A stretch of DNA of 64,000 nt from JANXMY01 sp965246745 (GTDB taxonomy: Bacteria; Armatimonadota; Armatimonadia; Armatimonadales; Capsulimonadaceae): NCBI GenBank assembly GCA_965246745.1, contig OZ251980.1, positions 2,728,001-2,792,000 on the forward strand, given 5' to 3'. Shown piece by piece: positions 40,204-48,844 of this stretch; position 1 is the first letter of the stretch; each line of letters begins with the position of its first letter. The notes below the pieces were generated by a model. It had not been told where the DNA came from. It did not search any database and was given only the letters and a program-made list of their open reading frames with translations. The position numbers and the translations under genes are program-made.

Positions 40204-42579
40204 ATGCTTTCTTCGCGCCCTTTTCTTCGCGCCCTTTTCTTCGCGCTGATCAGCAGCAGCTTTCCGCTGACTTCGGCTTGCCGTGCCGATGTGTCCCCCT
40301 GGAACGCTGATGCACAGGGGCAGTTCATCACCGCCCTCTGCCGCGATACCCACGGCATCACCTGGGTCGGCACTGAAGACAACGGACTCTGGCGCTGTGA
40401 CCCGTCCGCCCCCAAAGACCGGCAATACACCCGCTACACAACCCAAGACGGCCTCGGCGACAACAACGCCTATGCGCTTGTCTGCGACAAGGCAGGCCGC
40501 GTCTGGGCTGGAACGCTCAATCACGGCGTCTCGGTCTTCAACGGCAAAGCGTGGCGCACTTACGGCCCCCTCGACGGCTCGCTTGGCTCGCGCGTGTTTG
40601 CGCTGGCGGTCAGCCCCAAAGACGGCGGCGTGTGGGGCGCGACCGACGCCGGGCTATTCCGTTACAAAGCCTCCCGCTGGACGTATTTCACCCGCGCGGA
40701 CGGCCTGCCGTCGGACCAGGCCAACGCTCTGGCGTTCGCCCCGGACGGGACGCTGTATGTCGGGACGCAGTGCGACGGCATCGCGATTGCCTCCCCCGCC
40801 GACGGCTACAAAGTATGGCGCATCGTGCCCGGCCCGAAAAAGCAGCAGAAAACGGCTACGGGCGTCGGCCTGCCATCGGCTTTGATCAACTGCCTCCTCG
40901 TGGCAAGCAGCGGCACGGTGTACGCGGGAACACCCTTCGGACTCGCGGGAAGCCGGGACAAAGGCAGGAAATGGACGTTTCTGCGCGGCGCGGACTGGAA
41001 GGCCAAGCTTGCCGGCCTGCTGCACCCGGTCGCGCCGGTGGTCACCCGCCTTTCCACTGATCTGCTGTCGGAAGATTATGTGACGTGCCTGGCGGAAGGC
41101 GGGGACGGGCGGCTGTTCGTGGGGCATCGTCAGACAGGCTTAGAAGCGTTCAACGCCAGAACGGGGCAGCGGCTCCAGTCCGGGGAAAGCGGCAGCAAGG
41201 CAGACAGTGACATCTTCGGCCTGCTGGCATCCGGGCGGTCTGTGTGGGTAGCCCAGTACGGCGGCGGCTTGCTGACGCCGGTCTCTGCGCCTACAGTTTC
41301 GAGTTCCTCTGTACCAACTCCTCCCCTGCCGACGCCTGCCGCGCCGCCGACGCTTGCGGGGCTGAATGCGATGCTCGAAGCCGTCAGTGCTGTCGTACCG
41401 GACAAAAATGAGCTTGCGCCCAAAGTCACGGCTTTGGATGACGACTGGGTGACTGAGGGCGACTGGCTGGGTCGCTATGGGCGCTACTGGGCCTGCCTGA
41501 ACGCCATCTGCTCGCCGCAGGATTATCTTTGGGGCGCGGGGTGGGAGACCGTGAGCTATCTTTCGCAGATTGGCCCGAAAGCCGATCCCGATGACAGCCT
41601 GCGCTACTTTGTCACCTCGCTTTACACGACCAATCCGCGCACGTTGGAGATGCCGCCGACTTATCTGGACAGCCGAGTTCAGAAAGGACTCACAACGCAG
41701 GACAAAAACCGCCGGGAAGCGGAGATTGACGATCACGGCGAAAGCTATTCGCAGGCATTGGATGGCCCCAACGTTTACCAAACGGTGACAGTGCCGAGCG
41801 GCCTGTTTTACTTGTCTTTGTATGACTTCAACAAAGATGGGCACGATGACTACAACCGTTTTCGGGATTATCGGCTCTCGGTTCGCACTCAGAGCGGAAA
41901 AGCGATTGACAATAACCTTGATGTTGTGACAGCGCCGGAGCTGGCGCACGGGCGGGTTCGTGACTTTTGGGGCGGGGTTTGGAATCGATTTCTCGTGCGC
42001 GGACCGCTGACCCTGACCGTGGAGCTATCCCGCAACAACTCGTTCAACACAATTTTGCAGGCCGCAATGCTGGATTTGGTGGACGAGCTGCCGCCGCCTT
42101 ACTTCGGCACAGTGGATCAGTGGAATGAGGCGCAGGCGCATCAGGAAGGGCAGCGTCGGCAAGCGCGGCTTTCCGGCCGGATTGCTTTGTTCCAGCCTGC
42201 CGCCACGGAGCGGGACGCTGCGGACCGTCTTCTCGCGGTGCTTGGCAGAGCGCAGTTTATGAACTCCCGGTGGTGGAGCGCAAACAATCGGCGTTTCTAC
42301 GTCCCATTACTGCGTTGGTATACTCAGGCTGCCGAAAATGTTCCGAAGGAGCGGCAGGTGGCTTTTAACAAACAATTTGCTACTTGTTACTACGAGACAG
42401 GACAATACAAAGAATGGGAGGAGGTACAAAAACAAAGCAATTTGACTCCGGCGCGTGATGTTGAAAAAGCACTGCGCTGGGATGGGATCAGTGACGGAGG
42501 ACAGGGGTATGACGTTATCAACGATTACCTGTCTAACCATGACACCGCAAAAGTAGGACTCGCGGATAGAAAGAATTGA
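40204..42579 (+). CDS. Secreted two-component-regulator-like beta-propeller protein
   Basis: About 791 residues from the ATG at 40204; a signal peptide (FLRALFFALISSSFPLTSACRA) follows. Residues about 40-400 consist of Reg_prop blades, each with a GxVWxGT-type turn (TWVGTEDNGLWRCD, VWAGTLNHGVSVFNG, VWGATDAGLFRY, LYVGTQCDGIAIA, VYAGTPFGLAGS, LFVGHRQTGLEAF, VWVAQYGGGLL), seven in all. A Pro-rich linker precedes a C-terminal domain (about 430-790) with a DFNKDGHDDYNRFRDY calcium-type loop. It is not followed by a kinase, so it is likely an exported binding protein. Confidence 0.75.
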   Translation: MLSSRPFLRALFFALISSSFPLTSACRADVSPWNADAQGQFITALCRDTHGITWVGTEDNGLWRCDPSAPKDRQYTRYTTQDGLGDNNAYALVCDKAGRVWAGTLNHGVSVFNGKAWRTYGPLDGSLGSRVFALAVSPKDGGVWGATDAGLFRYKASRWTYFTRADGLPSDQANALAFAPDGTLYVGTQCDGIAIASPADGYKVWRIVPGPKKQQKTATGVGLPSALINCLLVASSGTVYAGTPFGLAGSRDKGRKWTFLRGADWKAKLAGLLHPVAPVVTRLSTDLLSEDYVTCLAEGGDGRLFVGHRQTGLEAFNARTGQRLQSGESGSKADSDIFGLLASGRSVWVAQYGGGLLTPVSAPTVSSSSVPTPPLPTPAAPPTLAGLNAMLEAVSAVVPDKNELAPKVTALDDDWVTEGDWLGRYGRYWACLNAICSPQDYLWGAGWETVSYLSQIGPKADPDDSLRYFVTSLYTTNPRTLEMPPTYLDSRVQKGLTTQDKNRREAEIDDHGESYSQALDGPNVYQTVTVPSGLFYLSLYDFNKDGHDDYNRFRDYRLSVRTQSGKAIDNNLDVVTAPELAHGRVRDFWGGVWNRFLVRGPLTLTVELSRNNSFNTILQAAMLDLVDELPPPYFGTVDQWNEAQAHQEGQRRQARLSGRIALFQPAATERDAADRLLAVLGRAQFMNSRWWSANNRRFYVPLLRWYTQAAENVPKERQVAFNKQFATCYYETGQYKEWEEVQKQSNLTPARDVEKALRWDGISDGGQGYDVINDYLSNHDTAKVGLADRKN
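40209..40246. repeat. 14-bp tandem repeat in the signal peptide
   Basis: TTCTTCGCGCCCTT occurs twice in full and a third time in part (TTCTTCGCGC). It codes for part of the signal sequence SSRPFLRALFFAL, read in different frames because 14 is not a multiple of three. Confidence 0.88.
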
Positions 42580-42581
42580 AA

Positions 42582-43193
42582 ATGGCCCAAAAAGAGACAG
42601 TTTTGATGCCTCTGACACTCAACAAAGTCTGCAAAAAGACCTTCAAACGGACTGCTTTGATACTGCTGTTACTTTGTGGAATGCAACTCTCAGTTGCTGT
42701 TCATGCTCAAAACAGTGGCGGTGATCCCGGATCAGGTATTGAAGATGGCAGTACTCGTATTCCAGTGAAGGTGGCGGTGCGTTTCGATACATCACCCAAC
42801 CAATCCGATGGTGGTCACAACACCTCATACACCGGCCCGACAATCTGGGGCCATGTTACTTCATACGACCTCAAGTTGTTAGACAACAAAGGAAACTTTT
42901 ATGGGTTGGGGGACGTTTCTGAGCAGTTCTTGAACAGTAAAGATGCGATCTACACCTGGTGCGCGGGAGCACCAAATAATCCCTCTACTTGGCACAATGG
43001 GCAGGATTTTGTGGCTGGAAAGTTCACTGACACAAATGGTGTCACAGAAGGCTCCCAAGATACCGGAGCCGGTACGTTCTGGTACAGCTTTGATCAGGTG
43101 TGGCACTCGACTAATTCGTCAGCGGGTTCTGTCACCCTAAACACTCATCACGTACAACATGTTCAAGCACACGCTACTCGTACCGCAAATTAA
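42582..43193 (+). CDS. Secreted protein of unknown function
   Basis: About 203 residues, starting 2 nt after the previous stop. A long basic N-region leads into the signal stretch ALILLLLCGMQLSVAVHAQ. The mature part begins SGGDPGSGIEDGSTRIPVKVAVRFDTSP and includes Asn/Thr/Gly-rich repeats without a known domain. Base composition is more AT-rich than the flanks. It is probably co-transcribed with the propeller gene. Confidence 0.6.
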   Translation: MAQKETVLMPLTLNKVCKKTFKRTALILLLLCGMQLSVAVHAQNSGGDPGSGIEDGSTRIPVKVAVRFDTSPNQSDGGHNTSYTGPTIWGHVTSYDLKLLDNKGNFYGLGDVSEQFLNSKDAIYTWCAGAPNNPSTWHNGQDFVAGKFTDTNGVTEGSQDTGAGTFWYSFDQVWHSTNSSAGSVTLNTHHVQHVQAHATRTAN

Positions 43194-43269
43194 TCAGCGC
43201 TTGACTAGGTCTGCCAGAAGGTTTTTCTCGATTTTATGCCTTCTGGCTGCCTTCAACTTGAGGTTCACA

Positions 43270-44355
43270 ATGAAACACATCCAAATATTTCTAATCATCG
43301 TAGGGTTGTTAGTTATTTCTTGCTGTAGTGCCTGGTCCGATGCGGTTCCACAACCTCAATTGTTGTCATCTTCAATTCAAGAAGCAACCGTAATCGTGTT
43401 TGGAAAACTAGAAGATTTTGTGCCGCGTGAAGCCTCTACAAATACTTTTCCAAAATCGGAAACACTGAAAGCTATAGCATTAAGTGCCTCTTACTCTTCA
43501 GGGACTTATACTCTTACCTCAGTTCAGGTAGTGAAAGGCAATGTTCAGAACAAAAAAGCTTTACAAGTGGTTTTACCGAGCATTTTGTCTTTCTACTATG
43601 GCAGTAAGGTTAACCTTGATAAGGGCAGCAATGTACTGCTTCTTTTCAACAGAGGCACGAACGGTCAACTCGTTCCCGTTGACGCGACCATTCCTATAAT
43701 ACCATTAGGCTTTGCTAAGTTTCCCGCATCCGTGCTAGCATCCCATAGTTTGCAAGAAGCAAACAGTTTGGTAATTAAACTTGTAGTATCTACGCTTGAC
43801 GAGTCAGCAGTACGCAAGGTGAATATGTACTTGCTACGATCTGTAGTAAGCGATTATCTTCCTGCCAAATTAATACCGCTTGAGAATGATCCCGACACAG
43901 ATTTCCGGGATGATGTATTACATTGCCTTATAATAAATCAGCAAGTCCAAGCAATTCCCTTAATGGCTAAACTATCAGAATTACGGTTGAAGGAAACAGG
44001 GGGTGCTGCCTCAGTAGGGGCATTCGAAAATCTAAAAACAAGAGAGGCTGTACCTTACCTAAACCCATTGCTGCTTAATGTCTCTCCTTTCACACGCCAA
44101 GCGACGGCGTTTGCGCTCAGAAGGTTGGCTGACAGAACAAGTCTCCCCTTCCTTTTTAAGGCTCTGGAGCAGCCTGATCCAGAAGGGATAACTCTGTATG
44201 AAGAATATGCAACTCTTCATCGTCTGCTGTCTCGGCTAGGTACGACAAAATCTTTGCCAGAGTTTTTGGATCAGAAAGAAGCTACCTTGCATGCGACTCA
44301 ATTATGGTGGTCAAAACATCAACAAGAGTTTCATCTTGATTCTTCAAAGCCATGA
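43270..44355 (+). CDS. Putative lipoprotein with HEAT-like repeats
   Basis: About 361 residues from the ATG at 43270. The N-terminus ends LVISCCSAW with a lipobox-like VISC. Residues 30-170 form a mixed domain, and residues about 200-360 are helical repeats of the HEAT type (VPYLNPLLLNVSPFTRQATAFALRRLADRTSLPFLFKAL). The gene is visibly AT-rich compared with its neighbours. Binding partner unknown. Confidence 0.62.
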   Translation: MKHIQIFLIIVGLLVISCCSAWSDAVPQPQLLSSSIQEATVIVFGKLEDFVPREASTNTFPKSETLKAIALSASYSSGTYTLTSVQVVKGNVQNKKALQVVLPSILSFYYGSKVNLDKGSNVLLLFNRGTNGQLVPVDATIPIIPLGFAKFPASVLASHSLQEANSLVIKLVVSTLDESAVRKVNMYLLRSVVSDYLPAKLIPLENDPDTDFRDDVLHCLIINQQVQAIPLMAKLSELRLKETGGAASVGAFENLKTREAVPYLNPLLLNVSPFTRQATAFALRRLADRTSLPFLFKALEQPDPEGITLYEEYATLHRLLSRLGTTKSLPEFLDQKEATLHATQLWWSKHQQEFHLDSSKP

Positions 44356-44369
44356 CGTCATTGAGCGTC

Positions 44370-44405
44370 AAGCCGCCGGCTCCGAGTGGAGCCGGCGGCT
44401 TTTTG
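44370..44405 (+). terminator. Intrinsic terminator (twin of 40033)
   Basis: AAGCCGCCGGCTCC pairs with GGAGCCGGCGGCTT followed by a T-run. It ends the HEAT gene and matches the csrA terminator almost base for base. Confidence 0.92.
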
Positions 44406-44406
44406 C

Positions 44407-44436
44407 TTGACAAATCCCCGCCGGAACGCTTATACT
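44407..44436 (+). promoter_or_regulatory. Sigma-70 promoter of icd
   Basis: TTGACA at 44407-44412, 18-bp spacer, TATACT at 44431-44436, directly after the T-run of the terminator. Confidence 0.8.
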
Positions 44437-44472
44437 AATCCCAATCTTTTCAGCGTTGGAGGCTATTCAATT

Positions 44473-45549
44473 TTGGCGTATCAAGTGACACTTATTCGCG
44501 GCGACGGCACCGGCCCGGAGCTGGTCGAGGCCACCCGGCGCGTCCTCGAAGGCACCGGGGTCGCGTTTGAATGGGATGTGGTCGAAGCGGGCGTGGACAT
44601 CATGGAGACGGCGGGGACGCCGCTGCCGGATAACGTGCTGGCCTCCATCCGCAAAAACAAAATCGCGCTGAAAGGCCCGATTACCACGCCCATTGGCACC
44701 GGCTTTCGCTCGGTCAATGTCGCGCTCCGCAAAGAGCTGGATTTGTACGCCTGCATCCGCCCCTGCAAGTCGTATGTGGGCGTCCGGTCGCGCTACACGG
44801 ATGTGGATTTGGTCATCGTCCGCGAAAACACCGAAGACCTCTACGCGGGCGTGGAATATCCCGTGGACAGCGCCGAGGCCGGGCAGATCATCGGCATGGC
44901 AAGCGGCAAGATACGCCAAGACTCGGCCATCTCCATCAAGCCCATCTCCCGCACCGGGTCACGGCAGATCGTAAAGGCCGCGTTTGATTACGCCGTCGAA
45001 AACAACCGCAAAAAAGTCACGGCGGTCGCCAAAGCGAACATCATGAAGTACACCGACGGCTTGTTTTACGAAGTCGCCCGCGAAGTCGCCAAAGACTACG
45101 AAGGCCGGGTCGAGTACGACGAGTGGCTGGTGGACGCGATGTGCATGCAGCTTGTCCAGAAGCCCGAGAATTACGATGTTCTGGTCATGGAAAACCTGTA
45201 CGGCGACATTCTGTCCGACCTCTGCGCCGGCCTCGTCGGCGGCCTCGGAGTCGCGCCCGGCGCAAACATCGGCGCAGACACGGCCCTGTTTGAAGCCACC
45301 CACGGCTCCGCCCCCAAATACAAAGGGCAAAACAAAGTCAACCCGACCGCGCTGATTTTGTCCGGCTACCTCATGCTGAAATATTTGAAAGAAAACGACG
45401 CCGCCGCCCGGCTGGAAAACGCCGTCGCCGCCGTGATCGCCGAAGGCAAAAACGTCACCTACGACATGAAAGCCGACCGCAGCGACCCGTCCGCCGTCGG
45501 CACCGCCGAAATGGCCGACGCCATCATCGCCAAGATGCAGGCGGGGTAG
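44473..45549 (+). CDS. icd: Isocitrate/isopropylmalate-family dehydrogenase, probably NAD-dependent isocitrate dehydrogenase
   Basis: A 358-residue decarboxylating dehydrogenase. The TTG at 44473 is used because TTGGAGGC is placed 9 nt before it and the homologous start (YQVTLIRGDGTGPELVEATRRVL) follows. RENTEDLYAGVEY and NLYGDILSDLCAGLVGGLGVAPGANIG are isocitrate dehydrogenase signatures. The catalytic Tyr and Lys lie in ENTEDLYAG and VTAVAKANIMKYTDG. NAD preference is inferred from resemblance to NAD-IDH; a citrate-cycle partner, mdh, is 0.7 kb downstream. Confidence 0.9.
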   Translation: MAYQVTLIRGDGTGPELVEATRRVLEGTGVAFEWDVVEAGVDIMETAGTPLPDNVLASIRKNKIALKGPITTPIGTGFRSVNVALRKELDLYACIRPCKSYVGVRSRYTDVDLVIVRENTEDLYAGVEYPVDSAEAGQIIGMASGKIRQDSAISIKPISRTGSRQIVKAAFDYAVENNRKKVTAVAKANIMKYTDGLFYEVAREVAKDYEGRVEYDEWLVDAMCMQLVQKPENYDVLVMENLYGDILSDLCAGLVGGLGVAPGANIGADTALFEATHGSAPKYKGQNKVNPTALILSGYLMLKYLKENDAAARLENAVAAVIAEGKNVTYDMKADRSDPSAVGTAEMADAIIAKMQAG

Positions 45550-45568
45550 AACAGACGAAACTAAAGCT

Positions 45569-46188
45569 ATGGCTATTGCTGAGCAGGGCTACGATACTTA
45601 CCGAGCGGAATTGCGGCGTTTGACTAAAGACCCGTATTACCGTCTTTCAGAAATGGGATGGTTTATGGACATAAAGGTAGAACTTATACACAGTGTCATC
45701 GCCCTGGACCGCAACGCAGTATCACGAAATTTCGGATATGGCATGGCTGGACGAAACGCGAGTCGAGCTGATCAACTGAGACATTATTGAAATGCCGCTA
45801 ATCGGAACCAAACACATGACAGCGGTGATGCTGGCAACACGCGCTTTAGAAGATGTCTTTGGAAAGCAGCACGCGATCAGCGTTCAAAGTGCCTTGTTCA
45901 AAGTGCCTTGTTCAAAGTGCCTTTCCTGTCGGCGTCCGGGCAGAGCCGCAGCCGGACATTGCCGTACTGCCCGGCTCCATCCGTGAGTATGTGGACCAGA
46001 TGCCCAGCGAGGCTTTGCTGATTGTTGAAGTTTCAGACACGACCCTTGCCAATGACCGTACTTGGAAGAAGGCGCTTTATGCCCAAGCAGGCATTGTGGA
46101 ATACTGGATTGTCAACTTGAATGAGCATCAGGCTCGGCGAAGCAATCGCGCCGCCGGCTGCGCCGAGCGATTCGGTGTCGGTCGCTGA
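45569..46188 (+). pseudogene. Broken Uma2-family (DUF820) gene, chimera of two copies
   Basis: Pieces in different frames match the Uma2 pattern: an intact start (MAIAEQGYDTYRAELRRL then EMGWFMDIKVELI), then a second start-like segment near 45715 in another frame (TQYHEISDMAWLDETRVELIN), an in-frame TGA where NGD is expected, then DIIEMPLIGTKHMTAVMLATRALEDVFG and, after a frame change, PQPDIAVLPGSIREYVDQMPSEALLIVEVSDTTLANDRTWKKALYAQAG. The shift at 45882 comes from a 14-bp unit present three times. At least three lesions make a functional protein impossible. Confidence 0.88.
45882..45923. repeat. 14-bp unit in three exact tandem copies
   Basis: GTTCAAAGTGCCTT occurs three times in a row. With one copy the frame would read SVQSAFPVGVRAEPQPDIA; the two extra copies (+28 nt) shift it by one. 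Confidence 0.93.
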
Positions 46189-46226
46189 TTTGCTGCCTTG
46201 AATCAACAACGAAAAGAGAACGAAGA

Positions 46227-47228
46227 ATGGCTGGAAAGAAAAAAGTAAGCGTCATCGGCGCAGGCAATGTCGGCGCGACGGTGGCGTTTCATGTGGCGCA
46301 GCAGGGATACGCGGATGTGGTTCTGCTGGACCTGCCCGATGACTTGACGCTCGAAAAGCCGCGCAAAACCGGCTCGATGGCGCAGGGCAAAGCGCTTGAC
46401 CTCAACCAAGTCGCGCCGATTGTGGGCTACGACGGGCGGCTGACGGGAACGTCGGACTACGTGGAGACGGCCGGCAGCGACGTGGTCGTGATCACGTCGG
46501 GCCGGCCCCGCACGCCGGGCATGTCCCGCGAGGATTTGCTGGCCGTCAACGCCGACATCGTGCAGAGCGTCGCCGCGCAGGCCGCCGCCGCCAGCCCCGA
46601 CGCCGTGTTTATCGTCGTGTCCAACCCGCTCGACGCCATGTGCCATGTGGCGCTCCAAGCCTCGGGCCTGCCGCCCGCGCGTGTGCTCGGCCAGGCAGGC
46701 GTGCTCGACAGCACCCGCTACCGCTGCTACATCGCGGCGGCGGTCGGCGTCTCGGTCGAAGACGTGCAGGCGTATGTGCTCGGCGGCCACGGCGACCAGA
46801 TGGTGCCGGTGCGCTCGCTCACCACGGTCGGCGGCATCCCCGTCCAGAAATGGATTGACTTGGGCAAGCTGACTTCCGAGCAGCTTCAAAGGATCGAAGA
46901 CGATACCCGGCAGGGCGGGGGAATTCTGACGGGTCTGATCGGCACGAGCGCGTGGTACGCGCCGGGGGTCGCCACCGCCGAGATGGTCGAAGCCGTGCTG
47001 CTCGACCGCAAGCGCATTCTGGCGTGTACCGTGCTGCTCAGCGGCGAGTACGATGTCCACGGCCTGTATTTCGGCGTCCCGACCCTGCTCGGCGCGTCCG
47101 GCGTCGAAGCGGTCTACGATCTCGCGCAGCTTGCCCCGCTCACCGAAGTCGAGCGGGCCGGCATCAAAGAATCGGCCGCGAAAGTGCAGGAAACCGTCAA
47201 TAGCCTTAAAACTTTGGGCAAGCTGTAA
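46227..47228 (+). CDS. mdh: Malate dehydrogenase
   Basis: A 333-residue NAD-dependent enzyme of the LDH/MDH family. NAD-binding loop GAGNVGATVAFHVAQQ (residues 10-25), substrate loop GRPRTPGMSREDLL with the MDH-type Arg residues, ANADI, SNPLDAM, and the catalytic His in YVLGGHGDQMVPVRS. The end (ESAAKVQETVNSLKTLGKL) is duplicated at 48745-48810. GAAAAGAGAACGAAGA before the ATG gives a weak site. Confidence 0.94.
   Translation: MAGKKKVSVIGAGNVGATVAFHVAQQGYADVVLLDLPDDLTLEKPRKTGSMAQGKALDLNQVAPIVGYDGRLTGTSDYVETAGSDVVVITSGRPRTPGMSREDLLAVNADIVQSVAAQAAAASPDAVFIVVSNPLDAMCHVALQASGLPPARVLGQAGVLDSTRYRCYIAAAVGVSVEDVQAYVLGGHGDQMVPVRSLTTVGGIPVQKWIDLGKLTSEQLQRIEDDTRQGGGILTGLIGTSAWYAPGVATAEMVEAVLLDRKRILACTVLLSGEYDVHGLYFGVPTLLGASGVEAVYDLAQLAPLTEVERAGIKESAAKVQETVNSLKTLGKL
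47163..47228 (+). repeat. Left copy of a 66-bp direct repeat (3' end of mdh)
   Basis: This 66-nt stretch equals 48745-48810 at 59 of 66 positions, including 30 identical bases in a row and the stop codon. It flanks the DUF3800/DUF5343 cassette. Confidence 0.9.
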
Positions 47229-47330
47229 AGGGCATAAAAGAGCACTTGACTTTATAGTCAGAAACAGCCACAATAAGAAAGCAGGACCGATCTCGTCTTC
47301 AGCGGCGAGGGTAGGCCCTGCTTCCTGTTT

Positions 47331-47957
47331 TCAGATCGCTACAGTAATCGGCGCCAGCACGCTGAATGCTTGATCAAGCCCGTACTTCGTCTTTGATGCG
47401 AGCGGATGTTCCTGCCTAAGCAGGGCATAAGCACAGAAATCGCTCAGCTGAATGAAATAAGAGTGTGCGGAGTCCTTAAAGAATGGCTCTTCGACGATGT
47501 TGTCGGCATGGCCGCTCGCTTGCAGCAGGCGTAAAGACTTGATGTAAAATGCTTCTTTTCCTTGATCGCAAATTAGAACAGCGTAACTGTCCTCGGCTTC
47601 AAGAAATTTCTGTATTTTGAGCACTAAGCGCTCAAACCCTAACTCCTGCTGATCCGCAGCGGCAACCGCAGTAAGCAGCTTCGTTCCCGGCAAAGTCGTT
47701 GTCATGAGCAGCGTGTCATGAAACAACTGGCAGCGGCGCCCTTTTGTCACAACGCGGTCAGCGATATTTCCCCGTCCCGAAACAAACTTCCAGGCGTGCA
47801 GCTCGCAGTGAATGTCAATGCCTTCCATGTGTTGTAAGTTGAAACGAAACAAGCGAACTGTGTTATATACTGTACGCCAATGTGATGCAGGCACGGCAAG
47901 TGCTGCGACGACAAATAACTTTTCATCCGCAGATTCGTCAATGTAAAAAATATGCAT
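47331..47957 (-). CDS. DUF3800 protein (RNase H-like fold)
   Basis: About 208 residues; the ATG at 47957 is preferred over a GTG at 47966 because GGAG is well spaced before it. HIFYIDESADEKLFVVAALAV is the DUF3800 start with its Asp and Glu, and VLICDQGKEAF, EEPFFKDSAHSYFIQLSDFCAYALLRQE are further conserved blocks with acidic residues, as in RNase H-like nucleases. The family is often found in defence-type islands. It lies 32 nt downstream of the DUF5343 gene, same strand. Confidence 0.85.
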   Translation of the reverse strand: MHIFYIDESADEKLFVVAALAVPASHWRTVYNTVRLFRFNLQHMEGIDIHCELHAWKFVSGRGNIADRVVTKGRRCQLFHDTLLMTTTLPGTKLLTAVAAADQQELGFERLVLKIQKFLEAEDSYAVLICDQGKEAFYIKSLRLLQASGHADNIVEEPFFKDSAHSYFIQLSDFCAYALLRQEHPLASKTKYGLDQAFSVLAPITVAI

Positions 47958-47989
47958 TGACCCCACTCCGCTTTCTCTTGAAACTAGTT

Positions 47990-48640
47990 TTACACTTCTC
48001 GTCCTAACAGATAATGTGCTATACTTCTGATAAGGCCCGCAGCGGCTTCGGCGCTTTCCGTCTCGGGGAGATGAATGTGTAGATTGATGCTCACCTGTGC
48101 GACAGAAGCCGGTATGGAGACAGCCGTTTCTATTGATTTTTGCTTTGTCAAGCCATCCGTCGTTTGCTCGGCAGGATTTGCCGGTTTCTCGCCGCGACCT
48201 AAATCTTCCGGTTCATCACTTACAGTGGAAAACTCCGACATGCTACACAACATCTTAAATGTCGTTACTATTCGCTGAATTGTATCTTCACCGACTTTTG
48301 TTTTGCTTGCAATGAAATTTCGTATCTCCTCGTCCGTCCGTTCATAGGCATTTGGGTACATCGCGAACAGTTCTAAATAAGATTTCCGGGTCAATTCCGC
48401 TAAAAGCAATTTGTTGTTGCCTTTGTTACGATAGAGCGTCCAATTTTCTGTAGGAACACCTTCGTTGTCAACTAAGACGAGAAATTTCAGAACACTGAGA
48501 ATTGACCTGTCATTAGTGCTCTTAAATCCGCGTGCCGCCAATTCATTGTAAGTGACTTTGTCTGGAACACCCGTGCTGGGAATTTTATCCAGGAAGTCTT
48601 TTAATTTAGCTGAAACGTGAGCATAAGGATATTCTGACAT
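47990..48640 (-). CDS. DUF5343-like protein
   Basis: The 216-residue product contains the DUF5343 pattern: YPYAHVSAKLKDFLDKIPSTGVPDKVTYNELAARGFKSTNDRSILSVLKFLVLVD, then KSYLELFAMYPNAYERTDEEIRNFIASKTKVG. This looks like two winged-helix-like units, and the C-terminus (VSINLHIHLPETESAEAAAGLIRSIAHYLL) resembles the end common in DUF5343 proteins. AAGGG precedes the ATG. First gene of the cassette. Confidence 0.8.
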   Translation of the reverse strand: MSEYPYAHVSAKLKDFLDKIPSTGVPDKVTYNELAARGFKSTNDRSILSVLKFLVLVDNEGVPTENWTLYRNKGNNKLLLAELTRKSYLELFAMYPNAYERTDEEIRNFIASKTKVGEDTIQRIVTTFKMLCSMSEFSTVSDEPEDLGRGEKPANPAEQTTDGLTKQKSIETAVSIPASVAQVSINLHIHLPETESAEAAAGLIRSIAHYLLGREV

Positions 48641-48669
48641 GTTAATTATCCCTTCATGGTAACTTAAGT

Positions 48670-48699
48670 ATTGTAATCTAAAAATGTCACTGGAGTCAA
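48670..48699 (-). promoter_or_regulatory. Promoter of the cassette operon
   Basis: On the minus strand TTGACT (48699-48694), 18-bp spacer, TACAAT (48675-48670), 30 nt upstream of the DUF5343 start. A nearby TTGAC-N12-GTCAA (48704-48725) could be an operator. Confidence 0.75.
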
Positions 48700-48744
48700 G
48701 TTTTTGACGTGTTAAAATTAGTCAAAATAAAAAAATGGGTGGAA

Positions 48745-48810
48745 ATCAAAGAGTCGGTATCCAAAGTGCAGGAAACCGTCAATAGCCTTAAAGCTCTGGG
48801 CAAGCTGTAA
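48745..48810 (+). repeat. Right copy of the mdh-end 66-bp repeat
   Basis: In frame it would read IKESVSKVQETVNSLKALGKL and stop, matching the real mdh end with conservative changes. It is a non-coding relic next to the pseudopilin gene. Confidence 0.9.
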
Positions 48811-48844
48811 GATGCTTTCGAAGCGCCCCGCGTGCGAGGGTTTT

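Larger units (their letters stand above)
47229..48744. mobile_element. AT-rich two-gene cassette inserted at the mdh 3' end
   Basis: The segment between the two mdh-end copies is AT-rich compared with both flanks, has its own strong minus-strand promoter, and encodes a DUF5343-like and a DUF3800 protein. No integrase or transposase lies within it. The target-end duplication implies insertion by site-specific or homologous recombination. Confidence 0.75.

Noticed and set aside
45882..45923. Three-copy 14-mer considered as a CRISPR-like array
   Set aside because: No spacers between units and too short; it is a simple tandem duplication in a pseudogene.
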